NCBI GenBank assembly: GCA_000750105.3 | Contig: JPHH03000097.1 | Location: 1-64,000 of the forward strand | Reading direction: 5' to 3' | DNA: 64,000 nt | Origin: Tolypocladium sp. Sup5 PDA-1 | Lineage: Eukaryota > Ascomycota > Sordariomycetes > Hypocreales > Ophiocordycipitaceae | Shown here: positions 54,005-63,850 of the stretch, one piece after another | Position numbering within the stretch: the first letter of the stretch is position 1 | Layout: each line of letters opens with the position of its first letter | The notes under the pieces: generated by a model | What the model was told of the DNA's origin: nothing | Databases searched by the model: none | What the model saw: only the letters and a program-made list of their open reading frames with translations | Position numbers and translations under genes: made by a program

Positions 54005-54150
54005 GAGAGAAAGAGCCGACAAGAAGCGCCACAATACTGTCGCTGCCATGCGGAGAGCCGCTAGTCGTTTTGGGCGGCAGGACCATCCGGCCCCGAAAGA
54101 AGGATAGCCCCTACTACAAGCCTGATTCACTGGTGTGGTTCACCTTCACG
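54005..54150 (+). repeat. TIR-family terminal sequence
   Basis: Matches 28290-28420: GACAAGAAGCGCCACAATAC, GTCGCTGCCA, CCGCTAGTCGTTTTGGGCGG, CAGGACCATCCGGCCCCGAA. The inverse of the same sequence is at 20925-21040. It starts just beyond arm 2 of the inverted repeat. Confidence 0.6.
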
Positions 54151-54431
54151 CTTCCCTCGAGCCCGTCGTTGCCAGGTGGAATATCAATTCTTCCGCACGC
54201 CTACCATACCACGCCGTGCCCACTTATCAACCACCCATATCAGCTTCAAGTCTCACATCACCTTTTTCTACTGCTTCTCAGACGACTTTTCGAGCCGCCA
54301 CCAATTCATAGCCCTGAACCCGAAACCCGAGCCAGATGAGGTAAAGTGCTCGCGCGAACTTCTACGATTTTGGTCGACAAAGCTGATCAAAGATCAGTGC
54401 GGTTGCCATACAGATTGACTTGGCGTTCCCT

Positions 54432-55495
54432 ATGGAGCCCAGTTCGGCGTTCACCTGGCCAGGTAAGCATTGTTCGCTGCTCTCCTGCCTACGGCGTTGA
54501 TTGACACTTTCTCAGGGCATCTTGAGTCTGTCTCCTCTAGCAGCAACAGTGTGCTCGGCACCGATCTCAACTCTATTGTCAGCGGATCCGAGCCCAGCCT
54601 GACCCCTCCGGATGAACCGGGTCACTAGCCTCGAGTCCACCACGGGGAACTTTCACGCCTGAGCAACAGAGGAAGAGACAAAGGGATCGAGCTCGCCGAG
54701 ACTCCAAGTTGTCTGCACGGATTCGACGCGCCGACAGCAACTCGTACACAGCGTCGCCGCTGATGACCATGGCTGACGTCTCGAACGCCATCAATCCCCC
54801 CGTATACTCAGCCGCGTCATCCTCTGTCCCCTTGGTCGCAATGCCTGCCACGGCAGTGGGCAACCAGTGTTGCCTCCCACCTTACAACCCTTAGAACACA
54901 GCTCTGCAAGAGCAGTTTCAGGGGGGCCAGATGTTCGCTTCTCCTCCATACCAACAGTCTTTGTAAGCCACGAACCTGATAAAGTCTCTCTGCCTCCTAC
55001 TAGTCAGCTGACAAACCCCCAAGACATCATGGTTACAATGTTTTGATGGAATACCCTACGGCTTACGCCGGGTCGGGCGAGTACAGGTACATGTGGACCA
55101 CAGCATGCAGCCCCGACAAGCTCCAATGGCAGACTGTCTGACATTTCCTCCGACTCAGCACGCAAACGCCCCCGCTGTCCGTCTCACAGGATAGTGGAAT
55201 GATGTACCAAATGCTGGCGGTCACGATATCGAGCAATGCCAGCACCCAAGAAGGTAGCCACGACAGGGCTGTCCAGAGCCGGCCAAAACCTCGATGCTGG
55301 GAGCATGGATGTAACGGACGGAAGTTCTCGACATTCAGCAACCTGCTGCGGCACCAGCGTGAGAAGTCGGGTCAGATCGCAAAGGCGACGTGCTCGAATT
55401 GCGGCGCCGAGTTTACCAGGACTACCGCGCGCAACGGCCACTTGCTGCACGGCAAGTGTAAGCAGCGACGAAACACCTGTCAAGGCGTGCCGTGA
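54432..55495 (+). pseudogene. C2H2-type zinc-finger regulator, broken
   Basis: The ATG at 54432 starts EPSSAFTWP, a 53-nt intron (54463-54515), then HLESVSSSSNSVLGTDLNSI and SEPSLTPPDEPGH followed by a TAG (54626) and frameshift. The sequence continues FTPEQQRKRQRDRARRDSKL, LMTMADVSNAINPPVYSAAS and YLPPY-like CCLPPYNP with a TAG at 54892. A likely intron after PPYQQSL and a TGA at 55139 follow before the C-terminal finger: CWEHGCNGRKFSTFSNLLRH and KATCSNCGAEFTRTTARNGH LLHGKC. I recognise the arrangement (bZIP-like basic stretch, disordered middle, paired CxxC fingers) as a conserved fungal transcription-factor family. At least three stops make it a pseudogene. Confidence 0.78.
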
Positions 55496-55716
55496 AAGAC
55501 CGCGTGCGTCTTTCAGCCTCAAAATTCGACGCGGCACACAACGCCACGCATTCGGTCCAGACGGGGACAAGGGTGTCGGTCCCAGGTCTCGGGATCGGCG
55601 ACGCAATGTCTTGGTCTCGCAGACCGACCTATTTTTGAATTACGATTTTCTTTTTGCTCTGAGGGCAGGGGCAATGTACCACCATCACAACTACTCGTTT
55701 GGCCGCCTTGCGGCCT

Positions 55717-56775
55717 AGCCCAAACTTGTCCGTTAAGATCCAGGCAAATGTTGCACCGCATGGTGTCTCGCTGTAGTATCAAAGCCGCAGGGTGCAGCAT
55801 GGGATAGAGTCTCGATGTAGGGGACGTTCATTTTCTAAAGCTAAAGAACATTGACAACACATCACCTCCTGGGGCTTTCATTTGGAGAGGCGCCTCAAAC
55901 CACTATCACATCCGCATTGTTTCTTTGTGAGTAACGTCCGTCTGTCGTACTCGCAAACGAGGAGACAGAAAGAAGGCTGTGACGACTTCAATGCCCCTAC
56001 CCTTACCGGAGCACACCAGTCTTCAAATACACGCTTGCTTATCGGAGCCAAGGCTAGTTACCGCCGTGGGATCTTTTCCGGCCCTCCCGACGGCTTGATT
56101 TTGGCCTGATCCATTTAAGGTCGTGCTCCAGCCTCCCGCAATAGCCGTCCAGAAAGTCGTTGGGAACCAGGGGTAACGGCTGAGTAGTCACGATATCGCC
56201 CTACAGCATCAAATTCGCAGGTTCGTGCGGGCCCGGGAAACGAGTTCTGGAGATACGGAACCACTGGAGCATGGACGACCCCAGTCAGAGAAGAAGGCAG
56301 CATGGACCGCCTGTCCATCTCTCATTGAATCCGAGTTACTCGCTCCAAGCGCCTTCGCCGTACAGCTCCGCCACTACCAGCGCCGCAAGGAGGTACGGCC
56401 CGGTGCCGCTCGTTACGTCTCCTTCGGCGACACGAAGCATGGACTTCGTGGGTAATTGCAGCTCCCACTACGAAGGGCCCCAAGTTGCATTCTCGACGCC
56501 AAACATGTCGGCCACTGCCATGGCCTACGGCACAGACTCGCGAGCGCAGAACCAAAGCTTTGGGAGCCATAAGTCTGGCATGACGATCCACAACGTTGCG
56601 CATCCGAGTACGCAAAATCCCGTTTACGATATGCGAACGGACATGCAGATGATGACGCCCGATGTCGCTTCCGCATACTTCAGATCCGAGGGTTGGAACG
56701 GCGGCGGCGTCCGGCCTGCAGCACTCTACATACGGCTCTGGCGCATCGTCGGGTGTGTATCAACAAAATGCTGCC
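55717..56775 (+). repeat. 1.06 kb direct segmental duplication, copy 2
   Basis: Partner of 21962-23020 (offset 33,755). It lies immediately downstream of the broken zinc-finger gene and ends inside the coding sequence of the duplicated gene, where a different gene fragment begins. Confidence 0.9.
56271..56775 (+). pseudogene. 5' fragment of the duplicated hypothetical gene
   Basis: Identical to the first ~500 bp of the gene at 22516-23579, including its frameshift, then cut off just after GVYQQN. The helical C-terminal domain is absent. It is a pseudogene by truncation. Confidence 0.85.
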
Positions 56776-57055
56776 CGAGAAGATGATTGTGTCTATTTTC
56801 AGGGATAAGACACCTCTTTCTGCATCCACACAAGCTGCGCCCATCATGATATCTCGAAAGGAGCTGCCCATCCCGGCGCCCGCTTTCGAGCGGTCCGGCT
56901 CTACCACCACCGAGTCACGGCCCCTTTACATAGCGCCAGCCTCCGCTTGCACCATTCCCAAGCCAAGCTCCTTGCCCGTCCCGCAGCCCGTGCAGCTTAA
57001 GAATCAGCCGGCAAAGTTCGCCCTTGGAGGATCTTGCTCCTCCAGCGAGCTATGA
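56776..57055 (+). pseudogene. Fragment resembling a fungal DUF3295-type protein
   Basis: The frame reads MIVSIFRDKTPLSASTQAAP IMISRKELPIPAPAFERSGS TTTESRPLYIAPASACTIPK and ends PAKFALGGSCSSSEL before a stop. The FxLGGSxxxSE motif and the Pro/Ser-rich spacing recall DUF3295-type fungal proteins (disordered, possibly regulatory). I base this on memory of the family, so the name is tentative. It joins the duplicated sequence at its left edge and an Est1-like fragment at its right edge, so both borders are breakpoints. Confidence 0.4.
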
Positions 57056-57470
57056 CTGCGCGCATGTGGCGATTCGGCATTCACTTGTTGGAGGTCCAGG
57101 CTTCATTAGAGCAAATGCTAATCTTTGTCTCTATTGCCTATGATATGATGGCTCTTCTCTACGAGACTGTGCCAGCATTTGAAGAAACTTGGATAGAATG
57201 CCTAGGTGATTTGGGTAGGTACCGCATGGCGATTGAGGACGACGATATTCGTGGCCGGGGAACTTTCTCTCGGTATTGGTACAGCAAAGCATCCGACAAG
57301 TCTCCAACGACTGGCCGTCTCTACCATCACCTCGCGGTGCTGGCGCGGCCAATGCTCTACAACAGCTGTATCACTCCGGGACACTTCATCTCCAACCGTC
57401 CGAGCGTCATTCGCGGCTGACACTGCTCTGCTGAGCCTGGCGTAAGTTGTTGAGGAGGTTATCGAGAGAT
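57040..57470 (+). pseudogene. Est1-like DNA/RNA-binding family fragment
   Basis: Reads RMWRFGIHLLEVQASLEQML IF, AYDMMALLYETVPAFEETWI ECLGDLGRYRMAIEDDDI, SRYWYSKASDKSPTTGRLYH HLAVLARP. This is the helical core of a fungal family annotated as EST1-like DNA/RNA-binding proteins, related to the TPR/14-3-3-like region of Est1/SMG. After LARP a frameshift occurs (ALQQL expected, MLYNS found), and the remaining C-terminus decays over the next 60 bp. The N-terminal part is missing. The fragment starts directly where the preceding DUF3295-like fragment ends. Confidence 0.7.
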
Positions 57471-57847
57471 GACCTTCCGAGTCATTCGGCCCACTAGCGA
57501 CCTCAGCAGTAGACTTCACGGCCCCTTCGTAGTCAAAGGTTTGTGCAACTGGGAACGTGCCCATGGCCTGTTGCAGTCCCCCACTGTTTTGAACAAGAGC
57601 AGGAGCAAGCCGAGTCTGAAGAGATGGTCAATTATCTCCGGCCGCAGGCCCATTATCCCTTTGACAGATCAATGGGATTTCACGTACGGTAGTAGCTTCG
57701 CCAGCCGATGCAGCTGGAGGGCCATGACGCTGCGGCGGTCTGTAACGGGGGCTAGCCGTCAACGCTGCATTTGGGATAAAAGAGACAGGATTCGAGCGAA
57801 TATACAGTACCGTAGAACTTGGGTGTTATGTACATTATACGAACATT

Positions 57848-57945
57848 GTGTGCTTTACTCTCAATGTCATTCACCGCTTCACCAAGTACTTCGTCTACCA
57901 CTTCGTCCGCCACTTCGTCTACCACTTCGTCTTACTGCCAAAACC
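57848..57945 (-). pseudogene. Relic of the shared acidic tail
   Basis: The minus strand encodes DEVVDEVADEVVDEVLGEAV NDIES, matching the DEVDDEVDEEV...DEIES end of the Ulp1-like protein and the (E/D)VEDEV repeat of the CK1-like protein. It is preceded by an in-frame TAA, and no kinase or protease domain is visible upstream. It is a leftover of a third member or a recombination footprint. Confidence 0.6.
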
Positions 57946-58157
57946 AACATGCCAAGCACACACTGGCCCCAATACTGCTTCCCAGCTGAATGCAGGGTTC
58001 CGCAGCAATGTGACTGATCCTAAACGCCAATACGCCGACTGCCTCTAGCCATGGCAAACTGTGGTTTGATGAGGTCTAAGTTCTGGTACCAACGTTTATG
58101 CGAGCGGTGGCTCTGTCCCGTTTCACGATGCACTTCACTTCGCGCAATGCAGTATAG

Positions 58158-58920
58158 TCAGAATAGCAACGACCAAATGTCGGGTACTAAGTCCTGCGTT
58201 GACAGTTCATAACCAAAGCTCGCCGCTACAGATCGCTGCGCCCTTCTCTGCATCCTTCTCCTCCTCCGCCTTTCGATCATGTTCTGCAGTGGCATCGCCG
58301 CTGTCGCTAGAACAAGCATGCTAAGTCCACATTGACCTGCAAACTGCTTCCTATCCCAGCCGTCGAGCACAGAGGTCGCCAGCAGCACGACTGATACTAT
58401 AAGCGTCACTGCGCTGACAACCCCTAGCCATGGCAAACCCTCATGCTGTGGCGGCAAATGCGGTGAGAAGCTTTCCGCGTGTGCGTGATCTGACTGTGTC
58501 CGTGCCTGTTAACGGGCCCGCGTCGTATTATACCGAGTCATCATGACCAGAATGCTGATGGCCGTGTGAGTTATCGCTGGTGCAGCCCATAAATACTCGA
58601 TCCCAGTCACCATGAGTCTCCAGATAGTGAGTGCGAGAAAAGCAATGTGAAGAATCACTATTGTTCCAAAGATGATGAACCTCGCCTTAATAGAGGCTCC
58701 GTCATGGCGACCTCGGATCAAAGCTTCGACAATGAAGATAACCTGGGAACCATCAGTATGGATACAGTGTTTCGGAACTGACCACTACTTCGATGCTGTC
58801 AAGGCACAGCATTGTCGCGCCTTTCCAAGTCGTGAGGAATGGATAGGCAAGGAAGCCGGGGAGATTCCCATTCCGCACAAGGCCAAGCAAGACGGCGAAC
58901 AGCTTCCCGGCTAACTAATT
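58158..58920 (-). pseudogene. Multi-pass membrane protein with one in-frame stop
   Basis: One minus-strand frame carries four or more hydrophobic helices: ARFIIFGTIVILHIAFLALT IW, YLWAAPAITHTAISILVMM, then a TAA at 58509-58511, then LGVVSAVTLIVSVVLLATSV and GQCGLSMLVLATAAMPLQ with a basic RRRRRRMQRRAQR end. An upstream exon (LFAVLLGLVRNGNLPGFLAY PFL) joins through a likely 40-nt intron near 58780-58742. The two halves share a frame with only the TAA between them. The family is unknown to me; it looks like an integral membrane protein with four to six passes. Confidence 0.5.
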
Positions 58921-59409
58921 GGATAAGTTGAGATGTGTTGGGAATCGCAATACCTCAGGCATTGCCAGAACAACAGGCTCACCATGCATCTAGTCCTGTC
59001 TTTCATCATACTTTCACCCCAGTATCCCATAGAGTTAAGCTGCATAGCTATTATCTTACCTAACCGTGTTTACATTCACGCCGAACACAAGCGGAGGTCG
59101 CGACTGGCTATTTGCGTAACGACCCGAGCAACGCACGTGTCGCTGAGCACAAGGCTCCTGACCATGTTGGCCAGAATTTTAACGTGCCAGGAACAGCAGG
59201 CGCCGCGGCACCAGCTCGCTGATGAGCGTACCCGACAGTCTAGAAAGGGTACTCCGTAGACTGTACGGGTGTTTATGCTACTCGCGGGCTGCGGCGCGGG
59301 CGCTGGCCGGAGCGTTTGCGGAGGAAGCACAACCTGAGCTGGCTCGGCCCGTTGGTGGCGTTGGCGAAATGTAGTTAAGTCTTTGGACATGGTCCCACTC
59401 CTGCCGTAC

Positions 59410-59550
59410 AGGCGACGGACTTATCACAAATTACAAGTGCCATGCCCGAGGGGGTTGTTTTGCTGGATGCCGCTTCGTCAACTTGGCCCCCGACCCTTTC
59501 GTCTAGCCTAGCCAAATCGAACGCAGGGATTATAATCCAATCACCGCATA
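59410..59550 (+). repeat. Dispersed direct repeat, copy 2
   Basis: Partner of 26950-27095; includes GGATGCCGCTTCGTCAACTT and TCGAACGCAGGGATTATAAT. Located just upstream of the Ulp1-like gene. Confidence 0.55.
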
Positions 59551-59775
59551 GGCACGCACGGGCGGAGCCAAATGAGTGACAAGGTGGCGGCTAGACTAGG
59601 GTTGTGATTGGCATTGGTCTTTGTCAGGCAATTTGGCCCAGCAACGCTCGTCCACCGCCTGCTCAGCGGACCAGTGAACCAAAAAAAAAAGCCCGAACGG
59701 CCGGCGAGCCTCGTGAACATTTCCTTCATATTTTTCGCCTCTCCTCCACATTTACTCTCTTCCCGCTGCTTGAAC

Positions 59776-61796
59776 ATGGCCACGGAGCGCCGAAAAGCTT
59801 GGTCGCTCGATACTTCTCGCCGGGGAGAGTTGAAGGAGTCGTGGGATCATTGGGATCATTGGGCTCCAAAAGTTGCAGCTGCCTGGCACGTTAGTGAAGA
59901 AGATGTCCAGGCACTATTCAGAACGGCTAAGTCTTTGGCTGGTTTCGTTCACCATGCTAGCGGAGTCGCGACTGCGTGGGAAGTCAACACTGTCAAAATC
60001 TTGGAGACTTTCCCACGTGCTAAGGCAAACTTCCTCCGTAAACTACTCTCTTTCGCCAAAGAATCACAATTTCGAGACGCTGTACCTGCCCTGGAGAAGG
60101 CATCGAGGGAACGACAGAGAGGCGACAGTGAAATTCCGCAGGGCTCCTCGTCCAAATCCCCATGGGTTCCGCACGATATCGAAGTGGCTAAGATGGCGCT
60201 TATGAAGAAGCCGAACAACAACAGTCCAGGTACGTTGGACTTCGTCGAAATGTACAGAAGAACTTGCTGACACCTATTGTAGGGGCGGACGAACTCAATG
60301 TCGTGCCTCCCGACACAGACAGTGGACTCGGTGCGGAGGCATCAAACTCTCGTGCATCATCCGACAATGCCACCAGTCCTACAGGGCCAGAGGGTACGCG
60401 ACGTGAGGTGCCGGCTGCTGCAAAGCCCACTAGGCCATCTCATGGCCCGACAAGGCGTGGGTTGGAACAGGAAAGCCCCCCAAAGAATGTGAGGCAAGCC
60501 GAGAATGACGGTAGCCAGGACCGACCGGGGCGTGGAGACAAACGGCCCTCATCTCCTGCTGGCCAGCCATTGTCAAAGAGGCTGAAGGGGGGTGTGAAGG
60601 GCGGAACAGAAGACGATCCTGTCGCGTTAGCCGGCTCTCACGAAGCTTCCCGAGCCTATCGACCACTGTTCACGCTCAACCAAGAGTCTCTCAAGATGAT
60701 ACAAGATGAAACGTCATGGATCAACGACGAGGCGATAAACGCCATGGTTGGGCTTTTCACGGTCAGTAACCCTGGCCGGGTCAAAGTTATCGACTCGCTT
60801 TGGCTTTGTCCCGCAAAGAATCCCGAGAGGGCGGATAAGATCCGCCGTCGCGTCGAAGAGTACTTCGAGGGGCCGGAAATCATCATGATTCCCATTCACA
60901 TCAAGAGTATGAGCCACTGGGTGCTTGCAGTTATCCCAGAGTCCCGCGATAAGGTGCGAGTTTTCGATTCACTACCGACTGAGACGCACAAACACCGAAC
61001 GGAAGAGATACTTAAACACCCCTTCAGAGACATTCCCAAAGCAAAGCGTGCCTTGCGAAACACCAGCATCACGTGTCCTATCCCGCAGCTTAACGGCTAT
61101 GATTGTGGGCCTATAGTTCTCATTGCTGCCTTCTATATCACCATTGGGTTCGATGTCCCTCTCAGCCACGCTGACGTGCCATCTTGGCGCAGGATCTTCT
61201 CTGAGCTTCTGCGCCCTATGTTGGACTGGGAGGAAGAGCTCATCCGAAACGGTGATCGACAACAACTTTACATGAGAAACGGCGAGCTCCTTGTTGAGCT
61301 ACCGCAAACTGCACCCTGGTCGCAGGGTCCTGAAACAATGGAAGTGCCTGCTCGGAGTGTTCTCGAGTACTGCGACCTCCTTGTGTCTCGCGTTCGAGAG
61401 ACGGTCGACGGGACTTTGGACTCATCTGTTCGACGTAGACGTGGGTTCGGGGTGGCTCCATCTTTGGACGTGGTCGTGGCACTACGGGACAAGGCAGTGG
61501 GGCTGGGCAGCCTGGAAGCTGCAGTCCGCCTCCAGCGAGTGGCGCGTCCGATGGAGAAGGAAGAACAAGTCCGACAGTTGAAGAGGCAGCTGGCCGGCTT
61601 CGGTTCCTTGTTGTCCAGCCCACCGCAGGTTGAAGACGAGGATGACGTTACGGACCAAGAAGACAGTGAGTTGAGCGACGAAGAGAGTCAAGCTAAGGAC
61701 GAAGAGCAGAGTGAGGTGGACGACGAAGTGGACGACGAAGTGGACGAAGAAGTGAAGGGCGAGGTGGATGACGTGGAGGATGAAATTGAGTCGTAA
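59776..61796 (+). CDS. Ulp1-type (C48) cysteine protease with acidic repeat tail
   Basis: Exon 1 (59776-60229) and exon 2 (60283-61796) join in phase across a 53-nt intron (GTACGT to TGTAG), giving 655 residues. The N-terminal ~150 residues are helical (ESWDHWDHWAPKVAAAWHVS EEDVQ). A basic, disordered region is followed by the Ulp1/SENP catalytic fold from ~290: ETSWINDEAINAMVGLF, SHWVLAVI with His363, VRVFDSL with Asp380, Gln420 in PQLNG and Cys426 in YDCGP. The complete triad suggests a functional protease, whether for SUMO, another ubiquitin-like protein or another target. Residues ~600-655 contain DDVTDQEDSELSDEE followed by a DEVDDEVDEEV repeat, the module also present in the CK1-like protein. 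Fungal Ulp1-like proteins of this type are often repeat-associated rather than the essential Ulp1. Confidence 0.82.
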
Positions 61797-61800
61797 ATTG

Positions 61801-62041
61801 CGACAAGCGGGTCCACCAGGTGCCGCAGGTCTACGAGGGCTGGCAGGGCCCTCAAGGGGATCGTGGTCCTCCGGGCAATCCCGGTCTGCCCGGTCAAGAT
61901 GGACGGGATGGCCGCGATAGGCCAGATAGTCGGGACGGGCGCCCCGGTAAGGACGGGCAGGATGGTAGAGACGGTCGCCTTGGGCCGGAAGGGCCACTTG
62001 GATCACTTGGCCACCAAGGCCCCCCGTCCACACTTTGGTGA
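61801..62041 (+). other. Collagen-like Gly-X-Y segment, frameshifted
   Basis: Starting 5 bp after the Ulp1-like stop, one frame reads AGPPGAAGLRGLAGP; the next frame then continues GPQGDRGPPGNPGLPGQDGR DGR, DGRPGKDGQDGRDGRLGPEG PLGSLGHQGPP and a TGA at 62039-62041. Gly at every third residue over roughly 70 residues, with one irregular stretch (DRPDS), is collagen-like. Neither frame is that of the protease and no ATG or intron clearly connects them. It may be a lost C-terminal exon, the 3' end of another broken gene or a GC-rich tandem repeat with fortuitous Gly codons. Confidence 0.6.
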
Positions 62042-63258
62042 GGGATACATCTGTATAGCTTGGACTAGCAACACAACATAGTTCCTCGCTCTTGACTTGC
62101 TGGATTGTATGCTGATGCATCTCATTAATGCCCTTCTTGGGATACCTTCATGCCATCGCCAAAAGACTCACAGGATCACACATGCAATCAGAACTTTTGA
62201 ACACCAAGGAGGGAGTGATAGCACGGATGGAAAACCGAGATCGTGATGGATGATGTAGTGGGTGTAGGGTAGGTACAAGGAAAATCCAACGTGACGGAAA
62301 AGGTAAGTACGCAAACTCCGGACCGATATTATGAGGTACAAGAGGACTGCTGTAAGCTTTTACACGCCTAGAGCAAACGAAAGAGCGATTCGTGACTTGT
62401 GAAGGCGCAATACTCTGATCGTAGCCCACCGGGCGCAGCAACGCTTTGCCAGAAGCCTACTTTTGCGACATGAATCGCGTCAAGTTGTCCTTTTATGTTT
62501 ACTCGGGGCTGGGATGCAATGTGGACAAAGAAACAGTATTCGATTGATGTGATCTCTGGGCTTAACAATGCTGTCTCTAGCTTCGGGGCCTCCCTCGGCC
62601 CGTCCTTGGCCTGAGCCAAACAAATGGCTGGTCCGAGTCTGATCTTCGTTCACCTGCTGTACCTGGATATGCTTATCGGCTAAGGCCCCGGAGCATCTGC
62701 ATTCTAACTTCTATGAGATAGCCCGAGTAGCTGGGGCCTTGTGAAAAGACCTTGGGATGATCCCCCGTATTCCTTTCAAACCGTTGCTTTCGACGGTTAT
62801 TCATAACTCCTGACTGTAAGGCACGTACTAGCCTTGTAATTTCATCCGGATCAACGGCCCATCTTCCGTGTTAACTTCTTGGCTACGGGAAGGATGAACA
62901 GGAGGTCGAGTGGTACGACCCAGACATTGAGGTGTTCTAGAGTACAAGTCGAAATGTAAAATAAAAGGCTTGAGCCGGACTATTGAGAGGAGAGGCGCGC
63001 ATGCATGGGACTCAATCTCAGTTGTCGCGATTCAATGGTTTCATACAGCAAAATTGAAGACTAGTGCCCGACATCGTGCGTTACCTCCTCGCGTCTGAGG
63101 ATTAATAGACATGTTCGGAAAGGCAATAGAGACTGTGCTTTCCATGTGCTATCCCATGAAAATGCATGGTACCCCCCGGCACAGGTTTCGGGCACGACAA
63201 ACAACCCTTCTCCATCGTCTGTCCATGCAGTGCGGTGTCGATCGCCGACTCTAACCCA
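62042..63258. other. No recognisable gene
   Basis: AT-richer sequence with no coding frame of interest and no match to the other repeats in this window that I can see. Confidence 0.5.
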
Positions 63259-63850
63259 TCACGACATCAAGCCATGATGCTGTCGAGCTATCGTGCGTAG
63301 TTCTCTTGCTATCGTCCCGCCGTGAGAGATCTGAGCCGGACAAGCCGAGAGAGCGTAACAAGCACCCCCTGACTTCGTCCGCTTGCACAGTCTACCTTCA
63401 CCCAACTGTTTGATATAGGCCAATGAGATGCAAGTGGAAGCGAGTAAACGAGCTTCTAATCTGCCATCGTCGTCAGATGCATTGCTTATATCGCTGCCTA
63501 CGTCGCTCATGTGCCTGCTTGCGTCTTCGATGGTTGGCACAGACCCTTCTTCGATGGGACCCAGGTTATGGGGGCTCGCGTGATTCGCAGTTCTCCTTGC
63601 TAATCCCACTCGAGCTGTCTTATCAAAGGGGAGCGGATTGTTGGCTGGCTGTTCGCCAAAGTCTTGGCCAATGGTAGACCGACTTCCTCTTGTAGCAGTC
63701 GCCGCATTGTGCTGGATGGGCGTGCAGGCCTTCAAGTCCGCCCCAATCTTGTCATGGACTGCTTCAATATGATTCCCTGGCGCCTGTGTTTCATCGCTTG
63801 TTGCCGCGCCGTCCGCACGTCGTTGGCGCTCTCCTTACGTCGTCGCCTCG
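63259..63850 (-). CDS. Hypothetical ORF, partial
   Basis: A minus-strand frame runs from about 63830 to a stop at 63259 without an ATG near its left end; the first clear ATG is internal, at the MSDVGSDISNASDDD segment. The text (HIEAVHDKIGADLKACTPIQ, NPLPFDKTARVGLARRTANH, SDVGSDISNASDDDGRLEAR) is more protein-like than the shadows around it. No domain is recognised. It may be an internal exon of a gene that extends beyond the window or a repeat-derived frame. Confidence 0.25.

Noticed and set aside
61482..62120. 212-residue minus-strand frame opposite the Ulp1 tail and collagen-like stretch
   Set aside because: Shadow of the repeated Gly-X-Y and acidic-repeat codons on the plus strand.
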